Source: Sphagnum magellanicum (Eukaryota > Streptophyta > Sphagnopsida > Sphagnales > Sphagnaceae). Taken from it: DNA of 64,000 nucleotides. Of this stretch, positions 46,219-58,072 are shown in pieces. The position numbers and the translations under genes are program-made. Position 1 is the first letter of the stretch. Each line of letters starts with the position of its first letter. Location of the stretch: positions 4,375,390 through 4,439,389 of the forward strand of contig CM038911.1 of assembly GCA_021904315.1 (NCBI GenBank), read 5' to 3'. Under the pieces are notes generated by a model that did not search any database, was not told where the DNA came from, and worked only from the letters and a program-made list of their open reading frames with translations.

Positions 46219-46904
46219 TTTAAATCAAAACATGCCGGTTTGGCTCAGCAAAATAGTTTTGGCCCAGCATTTTCCAGTAGTACAGGATACTATGAGGCTG
46301 GTAAACGGCCACAAGCAGATCCTAATAAGACTATCTCCACGTGCGGTGCTCAGTATGTGGCCCAGCACATGAAAATCAGATGAAAAAAAATCTAAACATG
46401 CCAGCCGGTTTGGCTCAGCAAAATGGTTTTGGCCCAGCATTCTTCAGTACAGGGTATACTGAGGCTGGTAAACGGTGCAGCAGACCCTAATAAGAGCATC
46501 TCCAGCGGTGGTGCTCAATATGTGGCCCAGCAAAAGAAATCAGAATGAAGGAAAATCAAAACATGCCGGTTTGGCTCAGCAAAATGTTTTTGGCCCAGTA
46601 TTTACTAGTACAAAATAGAGAGGCTGCTAAAAGGCGCATGAGACCCCTTATAATACGACTCTGCAAAAATCCAGGTTTTGATATTTACTTTTTTCCAACC
46701 CCACCCAAAACCTAAAACTGGGACTCCAAATAGGTTTGGAGATGAAAAATAGCAAACGACTTGGCCAATGAGAAACAAGGAGCAACAGTCAGGTCATATT
46801 TATTACACCCATCCCTGGTGGGCGTTAACTTTGCTGTCCCTTTTACCAGCCTTAGCAAATTGTGGCAAAATGCTGGGCCAAAACGGCATGTTTTGACTTT
46901 AAAT
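46219..46904. mobile_element. MITE-like element with TIRs and TTTAAAT flanks
   Basis: The 7-bp word TTTAAAT flanks the element at 46219-46225 and 46898-46904. Inside, the left end reads CAAAACATGCCGGTTTGG and the right end, reverse-complemented, reads GTCAAAACATGCCGTTTTGG. Both continue with GGCCCAGCATTTT, giving terminal inverted repeats of about 45 bp with a few differences. The left half contains 2.5 tandem copies of a unit of about 165 bp that begins with the TIR itself (GGTTTGGCTCAGCAAAAT at 46237, 46407, 46568). No coding frame is seen, so it would depend on a transposase elsewhere. The size is about 672 bp. It lies about 1.8 kb upstream of the GRAS start codon. Confidence 0.78.
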
Positions 46905-49900
46905 TAAGTTGCAGGGTCTCATACTGAGCAACTGGTGTAGTTGCTCGAACACCTTCGTTATCTTGAGTGAACTAAGATTTCAATGGGTAGTAGTAGTACC
47001 CAATAGCTTTTTAACAGACGAAGGTTCTTGCAAATTTTTCTTGTGCATTTCAAAAAAATTATAACTTTGGCAACAGAGCCGCCAGCCAGTCTTTTTAATG
47101 TTGCCCACAAGTCCCACCTCCCCAATTACCGCCGGTCTAAAGGTCTAAAGCAGTGTTGACCAGACTTTTCTTTACAGGCAAGATGATGCCAAAAAGAGAA
47201 ATTTTTAATCAAATTTTTTTTAAAAACCAACAGATTTTATTTTTTGGGTTTGAGTTTGTAGCCATAAATATAAAAGGTTGATTAAAGATTTGTACTTTTG
47301 TGTCTGGTTTATATAGCCATATTTAGCCACCTAAAAAATGTCTTCTTATGGATGATTGCCATTTTTTATTCACATCTTCCTACCGATGATGATCCTCACT
47401 TGGGCCACATTAAAAAAGTCCCAAAAAAACACTGGCCAATGTGTTAGTTGACCAGCAGCTATGAAAAGCCTTCTAAGTTTGCATTGTAGAGTCACCATTG
47501 TAAACTCAGATATGGAAAGAAGATTTTTGAGGTCCCCAGAAACTTTTGAACTAAAAAGTGGTCTTTTATTCCACCAACCTTTTTGGAGCATTTGGAATTG
47601 AGGGTTGTAAAGAGAAGAACTTTCTGCCAAAAGTGAAGTCTGGTCTGAAGAAAAGTGGTGGAAGGTAGGAAGGTAGTGAACTTTCCAAGCAAGATTCATG
47701 ATTTTTTTTTTAAATTTTGTGATATACAAAAATTTTGAGACATTTTAATCCCAAAAATTTGCAATTGTAGTTGAATTTACATCAGGAGAAATAAATTTTT
47801 TTCTAAAATTTTCCATTTTTTGGTTTTTTTAAATGATAAAATTTGTTTCCCCCCAAAAAAACACACACACACAGAAATTTATATTCATGTTTTTTTAGAG
47901 GGGATTTTGGAAATCCATACATGAGTTGAAAACATTCCTCTTTTTCTCTCTCCTTTGTCCATAAATCATGATTCTTTGTCCCAAATCAATTGGATGTTAT
48001 AGTGGCTATATATTCTTTGCATTTAAATGACATTCTTGTGGCCTATGGGATTCCTACTCTGGTTTCCAAAATCTTTTGTATAAGTTATAAGGATTTTTTT
48101 TGGTGAAATTCAAACTTCTCAATGAATGTAATAGCAGAAAAAAATTAGGTGGTAAATTGTAATCTATCTTCTTTAGGATGAAATGGAAACAATTTCAATG
48201 CCAAAGTTTACTTTAGCCATTATAATGTTGAAATGGGTTTTTGAATAAAATGTTACACCTAAGAGGATAATATTTCTATGTTTGTGATTGAATTTAATTC
48301 ATATTTGTAGAGTTACATGTAGAACTCAAAAGCAACTCTCAACATCAAACAAGGCTATGACAACAACCATGATATGATAAATTAATAAAAAATGCAAAGA
48401 TAGGGCTTGGGGAAGTTGAGCTAAAAGCTAAGATTCTTCAAGGTTCTAGTAACATGAGCTTTGCCCTGACAATTGCATACTTGACTCACCTTGTCTAATG
48501 CTTTAATATTGTTGGGTTATTCAATTCCTCAAATTTGAGTGAATTTGATTAACTTAACTTTTTCCCATCAAAATAAATTGAACAATGTGTCCTAAATTCA
48601 TCATCATGTTTTTTTGTTACTAGTCCATGAGATAAGTTTCATGATCAAAGGTTGAGTTTATGTGTAATGTTTCAAAGATGTAATTGCATGGCAACTTATG
48701 ACTACATTCTAACACATCATTGGTGCTTTGATATAAGATATCTCCCTACTTTGTTATGGATTCAATAGTCCATGTATAAAGGTATTTTGTCCACCTTTTT
48801 GATATTTTCATTGTGGGTTTTTGAAAACTAATGAAATGCCATCAGAATGTTCAAGTATTATTTCAATTTATGTTTCAAAATATTCTGCAAATAAAAATAT
48901 TGAACTATTTAATTTCAACTTTTGAAAGATTATTCATTCCATGTTTCAAAAAAAAAAAATCAAGTCGATAATTGGTGTTCATGCAAATCAACCAATAAAT
49001 TCAAAAAAAATGTACATTTCCAAATATATATTGATATGATATTCATGAACTACATTTAATAGAAAAATGTCAATTTTTTTTTATCAATGGCATACTTGAG
49101 CACAAATGAAGAACTACAAAATATGAAATTGTGTATTTGGCAATTGACACAAAAAACTACTTATACCAAAATAAATTATATATATATAATTTTGCCCTAT
49201 GTAAGCACCTTTCCAAAAATGTCATTGTTTCATCAATTATTTTTACAAAATATTATGAAAAGTTGTATGTTTACCTATTATAATATGAAAGGAAAAGTGT
49301 CAACAATTGTGGCTTGAAAAGCTTAAGGGTTCCTATGTTCTTAGCTTTGTTAGATTCCAAGACAAAAGTTCCATTTTGTGATGTAAGCTTTTGTCCTTGT
49401 CTTGTAAAGATCTAAGATTTTCACCTTAACGAACATATCTATGATCCCATGAAATGCTCAAATGTAAACCCCTTTTTCTTTTTTAGATTTAAAAATCTGA
49501 AATGGATTGAGTGATCATTTGTGAGCGCGGGATAACTAGTGTTGGGTGGGTAAATTGATGAACCTACCAAAATATTTCTCACATCTAATGTATGTGTCTC
49601 ACATTTTACTTACTTATTTTTTTCCAACCTTACCCATAAAACTAAAACAAAGGATTGCACATAGGTGAGAGACTACTATTAGCCAATCATGAACATGGAG
49701 CAATTTATTGGACTCTTCTGAAGCTCTAGGGCTTTGAAAGTTGTGCAATATTCCAAGGTTGCACTAGTCTTATAGTGGATCTTGGATTTGATTGTTATAC
49801 CCAATCCAAGATTTCCAATGCATGGTTGCATACTAAGCATCTTTGGAGACGCTTTCAGAGTTTATTTTTTAATACTAGTTTTTTTTATATAACATCTACT

Positions 49901-52900
49901 AGCTTGAAAATCAAATCTAAGGGTTCCCTTGTAACCTCCCTAGGCATCAAATGAAAACCCATATGATACCCTGTCAAATTCTCATGGAATTGGTTTTCAC
50001 CTTAAGTAAGAACCTTTGATGAGAACCAACTTGAAAGTAACCCTCCATTTGATACCCACCCAACATTGATTAGGATTTGATGTAATAATTGCCTTGTACC
50101 AATATTTACATGGTAATATGAAAACTTAAGAAAGATTTGATACTAATTTCATACAAAGGCCATATAAATCTTAATACTAAACATACATTTGCCTCATACC
50201 AACCAATAATCAACCTTCAACCCCAACATTAATATAATACTATGTTGTTGTGAAAAGTTTCCTCTAAAAAAAATTCATTATAATTGCAAGGTTTTGTAAT
50301 GCATTATATTCATATAATTTTCTTCAACATGAAGATACAAGAAATGTTGTAAGGTTGTGCCTTGTCTAGTTGTCTACTGGTCCATTTAATTTAAGCAACA
50401 TATGAAAGATGGATGGTTGTAGATATAGGGTCGAAATTTATGATCACTTGTTTTGGACATTAATATATTATTTTCATAGCTTGACTAATTTAAGTGAAAT
50501 GAACCAATTGGCTCCATTAGAGAATTGGCCATTCCTTCCAAATTAACAAGAGTTCAAGTAGGAAATGTTCTTTAAAATGTGGGACCAAATGAACTTTGTA
50601 TAGTCATGTAATATTTTCTTAACAAACTAGGACAACAAACATGTCAACTACCTTAAATTAAATCTTGAAGTGCTTCTAGATTCTTCTTTTTAAACTTTGT
50701 GTTGTTGTTTGGTAGAAATGTAGAGCAATTGTATGTATTGTACATATGAGGTGAAAAAATTAGAGAAGATTGATTATGTGGCAAAACAAAAGTGTGTTTT
50801 GAAATCCATATGAAATGCATGATCAAATGTGTAGTGAAACAAAATGTAAATTACACAAAGGCCATGCCAAATTGTCTCTCCACACGTCATATTCCAAGTT
50901 TTGGATTAAGGTTATTGAAATGAAAAAGGAAAGATGATTAAATGTTTTAATATAATGCATTCAAGTTTGTCCCATATGGTTTTATGTATTTTTTGACAAT
51001 CATTTCAAACTAATGAACTGACTTGGTTCATGAAGATACATGGATTAATTTGGTTAGTCCATGTATATGTTGTCTAATGGTGAATATGTATTTTTTAAAT
51101 ATCTTTTTTAAACCAAATATCATGAAAGTTATTACAAAAATAATGATATTTGTTACTAAATTCGTCATAAAATATCATCTCCCAAATATGAAAATTATAA
51201 AAATATTGAACATATTGATAAATTTTATTTTAGTCACTTCAATTTTCAAATATTGTGCCTTTTAGAACTTCCATATTTTCAAGGATTAATTATTTGAAAA
51301 ATAAAATATATTGAAAAGGTTTAAACCAAAAAATTCATCAATTGTGTCAAACCCAAAATGAGTTCACAAACTTTAAAAAGTTCAAAGATTTGGGCATCCA
51401 AAGATAGATTTATTGTGGGTTCCCTTTTATCCCATACATATAGGCTAGAAAACTAATTTTGGGCAAAGGATATGGGTTTAAAATGGTGCTACTATAAAAA
51501 ACTTGAAAACCATAATTAAAAATCAAGTTCAAAACAATCTCATCCCTCTTCCTCATAAGGTCCATGTTATTTTTACCCATATGATGCATGTCTTTCATGA
51601 ACCTACTTTATTGCATGGCCCAAACAAAAATCCCTTTTCACCTTACAACTTTGTGAATATCACAATTTTGAAACATTATTTGTTTCCATCCACAAGGGGC
51701 AAGCTATTTATAGCCCATTATTGTATTGTAGACCAAAATGAATGCATATAATCCTTGCTTCAAAACATGACCCAACAAAAAGGATTTTGAAAGTGCAAAT
51801 GTGATACATGTTGTTAAAGCATGTATATCATTATTCTTTTGTAGGTTACATTTTGTTAAGAAGAATAGGTATAGGGTAGATCAATTGGTGACCGAACATT
51901 TAAACGTTTAGAGCAAGCCAAATCCAAGGGGAAGGTTCTGTTGTTTCTGGTGTCCAAAAAAAATTTGAACCCTTCCTCTCTTGGCACATCTCACACACTA
52001 AGAATCTTAAAAGCATATTAGAAATGAAAAAATTATGGCCTCCCAAAGTAAAGGGGTGTCAAGAACTCAAAAAAACAAATCACCAAAAACTATAAATGTC
52101 GATTCCCAAACACCCAAAATATTTCTTGTATGTTGTTTTGTTGCTATTAAAGTTCAAGATGATTTGTAGAATTTCAAGTGGTGCTCCTATAACATTTTAA
52201 ATTGTTTATAATGAATAAGAAATAAGAAAGTTATGAGGTTTGAAAGTAAGAGGCATTCAAAGAAAAAACAAACCATGTTTTTTAAGTTGGAAACCTTTCT
52301 TTTCTGCTTGTTATTTTTTTCATTAATCCTTTTTCCTTTTCATTTCAAACATGATTTTTAGAGCTTGAAATAGCACTCCCATAACATATTAAATCACTCA
52401 AAATGAAACACATATGATGAAAATATAAATATGTGTTTAATCATAGGCAAACGATCAATGTGATGGGTCAATCTACCCTAACCAAAGTAAAGAAATTTTA
52501 TTAAAAATATTAAACAAATGAATGTTTTTTTCTCCAAAACAAGATTCAAATATTCACTAAGGATTGTGTATAATGTAAACCATTTAGAGAAATTTCCTAA
52601 GGTGTTTCAAAGGCACTTTATATTTGTGACTATCCCTCCTGCGGAAAAGGAGGCATACAAATCCTCTAATTTTTAATTTAAAAACATGGCATAAGAACCC
52701 TCCCCCTCTTTTGCCTAGTGATCTACATGTGATTATAATCATGATAATTTCATCTCATTTTTTATGATGCTTAAAACTCACAATAATCCTCCAACTCTTG
52801 AAGGGTAAGGTGTAAGAACCCTCCCCTTCTTCACATTATAATGTATATATATTCAAGTTTGTGATAATAGTGACAAGTCATGCATTCACTTGTTGTTTTA

Positions 52901-55377
52901 CAATGGGTAAAACCTATAAAACAAAGGACATTTTCAAAATGTCAAGCTTGATCTGACAACCACATTATCTTACAACACTTATTTTTTAATGCTCCTACCC
53001 TAGGACCTTACACTACATCTAATAAGAACTTAAAGTTTGTAATGTTTTCTCCCTCTATCAAAACATTTGGCCTTTTCAATAACCTTCAAAAAGAGAACAA
53101 GGAGAAAAACCATTGTTTCATATATTTAGTTCAACTTCCACACACTCCTTCATTCCTTTTTAAATCTTAAAATCATTTTCCTACAATTGTATAACTATAA
53201 ATATTTCTTACATGTATGATGAAACATGACTAGTAAATGAATACAAAAAAAGGTGATGTTGTAACACAATTTTTTGTACATGTTAAAGAATTTGGACCCC
53301 AGAAAGAGATGATTTTGAATATGATGCCTTGGTTACTTTTTAAGGTTCTTGGGTTGCTTTTGTTTTTTGTTAAGGCTTTCTACCCAATTCAAGAACTCAT
53401 CTAGCAATATGTTTTCCCATTTTCACATTACTATGAATTTTACAAGCTCCTCAAACAAAGATTTCCATATATGGTTTGTTGAACATTGGTTTGCTTATAT
53501 TTTATATTTTTTAATATAGAAGGAGATGGACAATGTGAATAAAAGAGGTTAAAGAACAAATAAACATGTTGAGTTGTGGGAACAAAACACATTGAATGGA
53601 AAGTTTTTTGAAACTTTGATATGAAATTTTTTATAATTGATCTTTTTGAAAATGAAGATAATATAAAGGACCTCATAGACATGGTGTCTTTGTTTGTTAT
53701 GCAAGTTGCAAAGAAAGATGACAATTTATACCCTCTTACTATTGATATAAATATATTTAATTTTAATTTCAATTTGTTATTTGTTACAATTCAATGTTAT
53801 TTATTGCTATCAACTATTGTTTGCTATAGTTGAATGTTTTTTGTATTGTAGGTGAATGTTATTTGATGTAGTTGAATGTTGTTTCATTAGTTGTTTATTT
53901 CAATATTTTAATTTTCTTCTATTTTATATTTTTTGTTGTCGAACTTTTTAAGCATTTGAATCTGTGTATTTTTAAAATAAAATTGTGACACAATATCTAG
54001 TCATTGATAAAGAACATTGAAGAATGACAAGGTAATGGCAAAAACAACATGTGGTTAAAATAAGTAAAACATTTACAATCCATTTTAACATTTCCATAAA
54101 TACTAAATATCATAAAATTGTTAAAGATGAAATGGTTTACAAGTTTCAATTGTTTGTCTTGGCAACTTCATTAATAAAATTGATGTATTGTCTATTTAAG
54201 AGGAACAAAGGATGTTGGCACAATCAATGTGTCAACTCATGTTTCAAAATGGTTGGAATTTTTTATTTGTGTATTTTTGTATGCATAATATTTTAACAAG
54301 GGGCTATTCCAAGTTCAAGCAAATGGATTTTGATGAATTCACCTTACTATCCTTACCTACCAATTTGGTTTTTAGGTTTTGTTAAAGGGTTTAAAAAAAA
54401 TTAGTGGATGGATATTATGCATTGTTTTGTAAACCAACATTGGTTTGTCATCCATTGTTCAATTGCTAATGTTATTACAACTTTTTAAAAGTTTACTCAT
54501 CGTCATCCTATAGTTTAGCATACTAACAAACTTGGGTTGCATCCATTATTTTTATGGGCTAAACTTAAATAGGAGGCCTTTGATAAGGTATGGTTTACAA
54601 TTGATCATAACTAGTTGTGACTAATTGTTAACATGTTGACAACAAATTATTTTTTATTTGAATTTTTTTATATATCAAACAACACTGGACAAAGTGTTGA
54701 AATCACTTGGATGAAGGAAACATTTGTTTCCCATGAGTGTGGGATGGAAGTAATGGATGATAAGGATCTTATTTTTTATGGAAAATAAAATTTTAAACTT
54801 TTGTTTTTTTTAATATTTGAAGTATTTTTTGTTTCTTTTAATTTAATTATGTCATGCTTGTTGTTTTTCCCTCTTCTTTTTCTTTTGATTTGTGGTTTCA
54901 CTTTGTTATTTATGTAGGTACAATTGAAACAAAGATTTCAAAAACAAAGTGATGTTTTGTTTTTGTTTTCATTTCTAGATTTGTTTTTTCGTTTTTGCAT
55001 TTTTCATTTGAACTACACTTTTGGTTTTTTTTCAATGTCAATACAATTGAATTGACGAACATTTGAAGGACAAAATCATGTAATGGATTATAAGTGGGGG
55101 ATTGAATGGTGGTCGTTTGTTGTGGTATGATGAAGCTTTTGGTGAAGAAAAAAATTTGTATGTTAAGACTAAGGTAGGGATATTTTTGTCTATCTTAAAT
55201 ATATTTTCATTTATAAAAAAATTGGCTGTTGGTTTGTAAGATTTTTTTTGTGTAGGAGTTCCATTCTAAAAAAGATGAACTAGTCAATGTAACTTTTTCA
55301 TTTGTTATTGTTTCTACCAATGAAAGAAGAGTTATTGGTCTTGTTCATGACAATTTTGTTGTTGTTGGTATTCATGT
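46905..55377. other. AT-rich intergenic DNA, no gene recognised
   Basis: Long AT-rich stretch with only short, composition-driven frames on both strands. A few diverged fragments may be transposon remnants. For example, near 53,630-53,740 a frame with DLFENEDNIKDLIDMVSLFV and KKDDNLYPLT faintly recalls the N-terminal part of Crypton-type recombinase-derived proteins. The match is too weak to call. The phrases AAGAACCCTCCCC and TAGTGATCTACATG near 52,690-52,830 recur loosely. Confidence 0.5.
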
Positions 55378-56280
55378 TTGTTGCAACCCTAACCTTGGGC
55401 TCACGACCAAGGCAAGGGCTTGCGAAGGTGCAAGGCAAGGGCTTGCGAAGGTACAAGCCAAGAATGAAGCCCAGGAATCACATTTCATGCTCCCAGGAGT
55501 GCAAGAAAGTGTGAGGGAATGAACCCACACATTCCCACATGAACTCCCACTTTGAGAGTTGGAGTCCCAATGGATTCTTAAATTTTTAGAGGGTGATTGC
55601 AGGGGTCAAAACTCATTGGATTGAAAAGTTCCTTATATCATTGGAAAGCTCTTGAAACTTAGATGTTAAAAATGGGCTTGCATCACCCATTTGGAGACTT
55701 AAAATATAACTTATGGCCAAAAGAAAGGCTAGGAGTCAAATTGACAATTTGACTCCCAACCACTAAAAATCGAAAATCGCCCCAATTTCTTTGTGTGCAG
55801 GTGGCATGCCACATATCATTGCTTGATGAGAGCTATAACTTTGCTTGAAATTTCACCTTAATTGGAGGTCTGCACACAAAGTTATGACCCCCCAAAGTTG
55901 TGAAAATCTTAACTTTGGGAATTTTAGGACTCCCATTTGGGAGTCTTAGGACAAAATAACATTTGAGTGCTGGTTGCATGGCCAAGCACAAAGTATACTA
56001 TAAGGGGGAAGGTGGTGGTTTCCCCCAAGTTCGAGCCGTGGTGAATCTTATGAGTCCATGTTTGCCCATGGTTCGTTTGTGCACCAAAGGTGTTCTAGCT
56101 ACGCACTAACTAACTTATTGTTTGGTTTGTGCAAGTCCATGTGAATAAGTGACTTGTTTGTCAATCTTCCTAGTCCCATCCCGGAGTTCCAACACCCCCT
56201 TTTATCCCAAAGTGCTGTGAGCTAGGGAGTGCACCCCAACTCCTTCTCCTTCCGTTATCTTCTTCTTTGGACTCATAATT
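55378..56280 (+). other. GC-richer block, probably a decayed insertion
   Basis: The composition changes abruptly from AT-rich to near-balanced at TGTTGCAACCCTAACC and back again at about 56,280. Inside are a 23-bp direct repeat (AAGGCAAGGGCTTGCGAAGGT at about 55,413 and 55,435), several copies of the word GGAGTC/GACTCC, and at about 55,977-56,040 a possible A box (TGGCCAAGCA) and B box (AAGTTCGAGCC), as in a SINE. On both sides are AT-rich frames containing a similar (V)IG(L/V)(V/I)H phrase. This may be a transposon inserted into an older repeat, but no terminal repeats or target duplication could be proved. Confidence 0.35.
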
Positions 56281-57449
56281 GAATCCATCAAGGAGTTTGA
56301 GGGTGCGTCAATGTTGGAGTTATAAGTTTATGTGGTTTTGTCAATGGTGTTCAAATAGTGTTGTTATTGGAGTTATTCATTCATATGATGGTCGTGCACA
56401 TCATGTTGATGTTTTGAACGTCATTGTTGTTCATGCTATTTCTATAGATCAAGAACATTCCATGATAAATATTTCAAAAATTAGATGTGTTGTCAATATT
56501 GATGAGACTTTTTGGAATAATATGTTTAGTATGAACTTTTGAAATACAAGGAAAGATTGCACACAAATTTATCATGCACCACTTGAAACATTTAATGTGC
56601 ATATTGTTTCTAGTCACATTTTCAATTGTTTTCAAAATTGTCACATAACAATCATTATGTCATTGATCCAAAATCTCTTCACATTTTGGAATCGTCACAT
56701 GTTGACAACAAGCGAAGATTTTTCGTTTTGATACTTAGGTTACTAATTCTATAGATTATCATGTTATTTGTGTTGGATTGGATTGTGTTGGATGTACAAT
56801 TTTAACTTTTGTGATTAGTAGTTCTAGGAGACATTATACTTCCTCAATTGAAATTAATTGCATTTTGCCATTCCATTTGATTTGCAAATTAAGAAAATTT
56901 CACGCCATTCATGGTGAACATTAGATTCAAGCTTATTTTGTTGATTCATTTGTTTTAACAATTGAACTTGTTGAAATGCTTTTAAGTAAGACTTTGGTGT
57001 TGAAAGTTTTTTTGTGCAATTTTGTTTTTAGGTTGGGATGCTTTACATCTTTTACTTAATGTTTTTAATTGTATTTGTTAAAATGTTTTAAACGAATTGG
57101 GCATTGGAGTTGAAAGTTTTTTTAAAAAAGTTGTTGTAGTTTGAGTTTGAAACTTGCACTTTAAGGTTGCATTTGAATGTTAATTTAATTTATTTTTCAT
57201 ATTTTGAAAAATTAAAAATTTAAAAATTTAATTAAAAAAAGTTCATGCATTGTCAAAGGAAATATGCAAACATTGGTTTTTTCAAAAAGAGATTTCAGTA
57301 AGCTAATAGAAAAAAAAAAACAAAAGAGAAAAGGAAATGAAAAAAGGAAAAAATGAAAGTCTGGAAAATACTTTCAAATGTTGGATGATTTTTTTATAGG
57401 CTGGCAGGTACCTTCCAGTTTTGTTTGTTTTTTTCATTTTTGTGATGTA
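56281..57449. other. AT-rich intergenic DNA, no gene recognised
   Basis: A short frame at 56,279-56,542 (VVNIDETFWNNMF) is polar and less skewed than its neighbours but matches no family I know. The rest is A- and T-run rich. Nothing else can be supported. Confidence 0.5.
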
Positions 57450-57715
57450 GTTGAGGTGGTGATCATCCATCCATAAGACAATTTAGCCAAATTTGGCTAC
57501 AATGTAGATATTAAAGTTTTTTTTAAAAACAAAATCCTTCAATATTCTTGGCTACCCATAGGAACTTATCATAAAAGTCTGACGACGATTTGGATTAATT
57601 TTTTTCCTTCGAAATCTGGTGAATTTGGGCAATTGTTTTCATAAAAAATCCTTTGTATAGGTCGAAATCTTATTTTTCGGGACGAAATTTGGCGAAATTT
57701 CGTTCAAAAAAAAGA
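57450..57715 (+). repeat. Dispersed repeat, copy 3, upstream of TFIIH p62
   Basis: This shares the order of words found in copies 1 and 2: GAGGTGGTGATCATCCATCCATAAGACAATTTAGCCAAATTTGGC, AATCCTTCAATATTCTTGGCTACCCATAG, an AAATCTGGTGAATTTGGGC segment, and the terminal near-palindrome GGCGAAATTTCGTT at 57691-57704, then an A-run. It is more diverged than copies 1 and 2 are from each other. It ends about 370 bp before the start codon of the p62 gene. Confidence 0.6.
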
Positions 57716-57761
57716 AGAAATTGTGCATTTATCACTGCAATCATGGAAATAGATTCAAGGA

Positions 57762-58045
57762 GTTTTAGGGTTTCTTAGGGTTTTGTTGGACTCTGTGTCT
57801 TCTTCTTCTCATATGAGAGTTGTTGCATCTTGGCTTTTCTGATGTTACAGAAGTAAAGGTGGAAGATGGAAGTGCACACAGGCCATGTAGCACATCTTCC
57901 TTTGCGGAAGTAAAGGTGGAAGGAAGCTCAAGGTGCTTGAGCTGCTGCCTACGACAGACAAACAGCTGAGTGCCCAAGACTGACAAGATCTCCAGCAACT
58001 GTTGCCGACAGAAAAGCTGTTGCTCAAGGATATTAGGGTTTTCAT
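57762..58045 (+). promoter_or_regulatory. Telo-box motifs in the TFIIH p62 promoter/leader
   Basis: TTTTAGGGTTTCTTAGGGTTTT lies at 57,763-57,784 and ATTAGGGTTTTC at about 58,033-58,044. AGGGTTT (complement AAACCCT) is the telo-box found near the transcription start of many plant housekeeping genes, often with other elements. Between them is a duplicated word, GAAGTAAAGGTGGAAG, at about 57,851 and 57,907. These are sequence matches only; the transcription start is not known. Confidence 0.5.
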
Positions 58046-58072
58046 CACTGGGACGGTTTGGGATTTACAGTC

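Noticed and set aside
53621..53833. Crypton-type recombinase fragment
   Set aside because: Only a faint resemblance over about 30 residues; no active-site residues or continuation in any frame.
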